Below, piece after piece: positions 5,585-7,492 of a DNA stretch of 7,492 nucleotides (its first letter is position 1; the number at the start of each line of letters is the position of its first letter). This stretch comes from Pseudomonadota bacterium. GTDB lineage: Bacteria > Pseudomonadota > Alphaproteobacteria > Rickettsiales > SXRF01. The DNA lies in the NCBI GenBank assembly GCA_028873275.1, contig JAGWLJ010000059.1:1-7492 (forward strand). The letters run 5' to 3'. The notes under the pieces were generated by a model. That model saw only the letters and a list, made by a program, of their open reading frames with translations, ran no database searches and was not told the DNA's origin. A program made the position numbers and the translations under genes.

Positions 5585-6364
5585 ATGCCTGACTATAAGC
5601 ATCTCTCCACCCGCATCATTGATAATGCGATTGCCATCGCCGCCTTCAACCGCCCCGACGCCGCCAATGCGCTGAATGCGCAGATGGCTCTGGAAATAAA
5701 TGATCTTTTTGCTTCCCTCTCCACGGGAATAAGAGCCGTCATCCTCACCGGCGAGGGGAGGCATTTCTGCGCCGGGGCTGATCTCAAGGAACGCAAAGGG
5801 ATGGACGAAGCCCAGTGGCACAGACAGCACCACGCGTTCGAGGAAGCGCTTAAAGCCATCATGGCATGTGAAATTCCCGTCATCGCGGCCGTAAATGGCG
5901 CGGCCATGGGCGGCGGGCTGGAACTGGCGCTGACCTGCGATTTCATCTATGCCGCCGAAAATGCCCGCTTCGCCCTCACCGAAACAACGCTCGGCATCAT
6001 TCCCGGCATGGGCGGCACGCAGCGCCTGCCGCGCGCCGTCGGCATGGCCCGCGCCAAGGAATTGATATTCAGCGGAAAATCCTTTACGGCAGCCGAAGCG
6101 CTGGAATGGGGCATGGTCAACCGCATCTGCCCGCCGGAGTCGCTGATGGGCAAAGCTCTCGCCTGCGCCGCCACCATCGCCGCCAATGCGCCGCTGGCCG
6201 TAAAGTCTGCAAAAAAGTCTATAAATGAGGGCATTAACCTGACAATCCCCCAGGCGCTGCAATGCGAACTGGCGCATTACGCCCCCCTGCTGCCCACTGC
6301 TGACCGCCGCGAAGGCATTGATGCCTTTAACGAAAAACGCAAACCCCGCTTTACGGGAAATTGA
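5585..6364 (+). CDS. Enoyl-CoA hydratase/isomerase family protein
   Basis: A 259-residue crotonase-superfamily enzyme, expected to hydrate trans-2-enoyl-CoA to 3-hydroxyacyl-CoA in fatty-acid beta-oxidation or a related acyl-CoA pathway. The CoA-binding and oxyanion-hole motif HFCAGADLKE is at residues 60-69, and NGAAMGGGLELALTCD (104-119) carries the second oxyanion glycine. Both hydratase glutamates are present: Glu113 in GGGLELAL and Glu133 in LTETTLGIIPGMGGTQRL, matching Glu144 and Glu164 of the rat enzyme. This favours true hydratase activity over isomerase or dehalogenase relatives. The C-terminal helices (GKSFTAAEALEWGMVNRI; REGIDAFNEKRKPRF) are complete. The ATG at 5585 suits the family start, but no Shine-Dalgarno precedes it; with TACAAT just upstream the mRNA may be leaderless. 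It follows a terminator and appears to be its own unit. The exact substrate cannot be assigned. Confidence 0.93.
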   Translation: MPDYKHLSTRIIDNAIAIAAFNRPDAANALNAQMALEINDLFASLSTGIRAVILTGEGRHFCAGADLKERKGMDEAQWHRQHHAFEEALKAIMACEIPVIAAVNGAAMGGGLELALTCDFIYAAENARFALTETTLGIIPGMGGTQRLPRAVGMARAKELIFSGKSFTAAEALEWGMVNRICPPESLMGKALACAATIAANAPLAVKSAKKSINEGINLTIPQALQCELAHYAPLLPTADRREGIDAFNEKRKPRFTGN

Positions 6365-6460
6365 GCGTTGTCACCAAATCTTCACAAGAATCCGCTGTAG
6401 CCTTGCCCGGGGGCCGGGTAAAATACATGCTAGGAAGTTGTGTAAAATCTGGGGTAATCG

Positions 6461-7492
6461 GTGGCATCCGAGGCGACAGAGCATAAAGCCCTATCGGGGC
6501 AGGAGGATGGTCCTTCGGCCAGCCTGTCGATGCGCGGGCGCTTTACCCAGTACATGTCGTCTTTCCTGCAATTCTTCGGACCGCTGATCTCCCTGCGTTA
6601 TCTCGGCATCGCCTTTGAGAAAATCAATCCTCTTAATATCCTCGGAAAAAAATACGATGCGGGAACGCCCTGGAAACCTCCCCTCAAGGAAGGACTTTCA
6701 CGCAATATCACATCGCTGGGCATGGGAGCATTTCTTCTTACCGGTGTCGGCCTGTACAGCAAGCGCACCTATGATGACATGCGAACGCTTTACGCCGAAG
6801 CGGTGGGCTACGAACTGAACAAGAGGCCGGAAGACATTACCTGGCGCGATATCCTGTTCAAAAGCCGCAACCAGGCGGTGCAGGTAACCGCCAACGCCTT
6901 TCTCAAGAGAACGGCGCTGCGAGCCGCCGCGGCGGGCTCATTCCTTGTTCCATGGCACTGGATGACTCCCAAGGCTAACACCAAGCCCGATTATTCCGCC
7001 AATATCGACGCCGGCGTAGGCGTCGCCGGTCTTTACATGAGCAGCGAAGGATGGCTGCGCTCGCAATCCTATTTCGACCTGCAGCAATATATAGCCGATA
7101 CCGCCATCAATCATTCCAACACCCATATCCACGACGTCATCAAGCCCGAGCAGATCGAGACTCTGCTGTTCCTGCAGAGAAGGCATCTCAATCGGGAATA
7201 TAAATGGCCTTCTCTACACTCGTCAGACGCTCAGGAGGAAATCGCCCTTAGCAATCGTATCGCCGAGTTGATGAATCAAACCTACAACAATGCCCCGAAA
7301 ACCGAGCCGGCCAGTTTCACCATCGGCAAGTTCAATTACCTGATCGGATTCGGGCTGCTGGATTCATTCCCGACCAGCCTTGGCTTCGTCGAGCTGGCTA
7401 ATAAATCCACCGACATGAAGGAAGTGAACGCCGCCGCCGCCGCGATTCAGGCGGGACAGGATCCCCGTGCCGTGTTTCAATCTTTCGGTATC
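6461..7492 (+). CDS. Unrecognised protein, 3'-truncated by window edge
   Basis: An open frame runs from GTG 6461 to the window end (344 codons, no stop). GGGG at 6451-6454 with a 6-base spacer supports the GTG; the first ATG is at 6530 and lacks a ribosome site. Codon use (CGC, GCC, CTG, ATC) matches the leuS and hydratase genes. I recognise no family. There is no N-terminal signal peptide. A polar start is followed by RFTQYMSSFLQFFGPLISLR (27-46), then a hydrophobic segment ITSLGMGAFLLTGVGLY (83-99) that could span or dip into a membrane. An Ala-rich stretch ending in SFLVPWHW (about 152-167) is followed by largely soluble, aromatic-rich sequence. Candidate roles range from an inner-membrane-associated protein to an effector; none is supported. 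The 96-base gap from the hydratase gene holds no clear promoter or terminator. Confidence 0.75.
   Translation, partial: MASEATEHKALSGQEDGPSASLSMRGRFTQYMSSFLQFFGPLISLRYLGIAFEKINPLNILGKKYDAGTPWKPPLKEGLSRNITSLGMGAFLLTGVGLYSKRTYDDMRTLYAEAVGYELNKRPEDITWRDILFKSRNQAVQVTANAFLKRTALRAAAAGSFLVPWHWMTPKANTKPDYSANIDAGVGVAGLYMSSEGWLRSQSYFDLQQYIADTAINHSNTHIHDVIKPEQIETLLFLQRRHLNREYKWPSLHSSDAQEEIALSNRIAELMNQTYNNAPKTEPASFTIGKFNYLIGFGLLDSFPTSLGFVELANKSTDMKEVNAAAAAIQAGQDPRAVFQSFGI

Noticed and set aside
5570..6277. Minus-strand open frame (235 codons) opposite the enoyl-CoA hydratase gene
   Set aside because: It mirrors a full-length enzyme with intact catalytic motifs; no promoter, ribosome site or family signature supports it.
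6406..6418. CCCGG-GGG-CCGGG hairpin as terminator of the hydratase gene
   Set aside because: The stem is only 5 bp and is followed by TAAAATAC rather than a T-run; too weak to call.
6419..6448. Two TAAAAT hexamers (6419-6424, 6443-6448) as -10 boxes for the 6461 gene
   Set aside because: No acceptable -35 lies 16-18 bases upstream of either copy.

Overview
The window looks like the chromosome of a Gram-negative alphaproteobacterium. Three things support this. The gene pair leuS-lptE continues directly into holA, an order common in that class. There is a full-length TrcR (DUF1013) gene, a family I know only from Alphaproteobacteria. The LptE lipoprotein implies an LPS-containing outer membrane. 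Coding regions are moderately GC-rich and favour CGC/CGT for arginine. I cannot name a genus.

Layout. (1) 1-3879, plus strand: a tightly packed operon of leuS (5' end cut off by the window), lptE (start inside the leuS tail) and holA (TTG start overlapping the lptE stop by 4 bases). It joins translation, LPS export and replication clamp loading. (2) 3932-4396, plus: a Dps-type mini-ferritin with a strong Shine-Dalgarno. (3) 4432-4983, minus: trcR, converging on dps, with both stop codons lying in the arms of one shared inverted repeat. (4) 4984-5224: a divergent intergenic region with a GANTC site on the probable trcR -35, a CtrA-box-like motif and a candidate promoter for the next gene. (5) 5225-5455, plus: an unrecognised, very basic 76-residue HTH-like protein with atypical arginine codons, followed by an elaborate three-way-junction terminator. 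(6) 5585-6364, plus: an enoyl-CoA hydratase/isomerase family enzyme with both catalytic glutamates. (7) 6461-7492, plus: the first 344 codons of an unrecognised protein with a GTG start that runs off the window.

The most unusual signals are two diverged inverted-repeat (palindromic) elements inside genes. One lies in a linker of leuS (1717-1794). The other lies at the start of lptE (2268-2335), where the element itself encodes most of the lipoprotein signal peptide. They recall the in-frame palindromic elements of Rickettsia. The second point of interest is the 5097-5546 locus, where a small basic protein is surrounded and interrupted by RNA-level dyad symmetry. No rRNA, tRNA, CRISPR array, insertion sequence or phage gene was seen.
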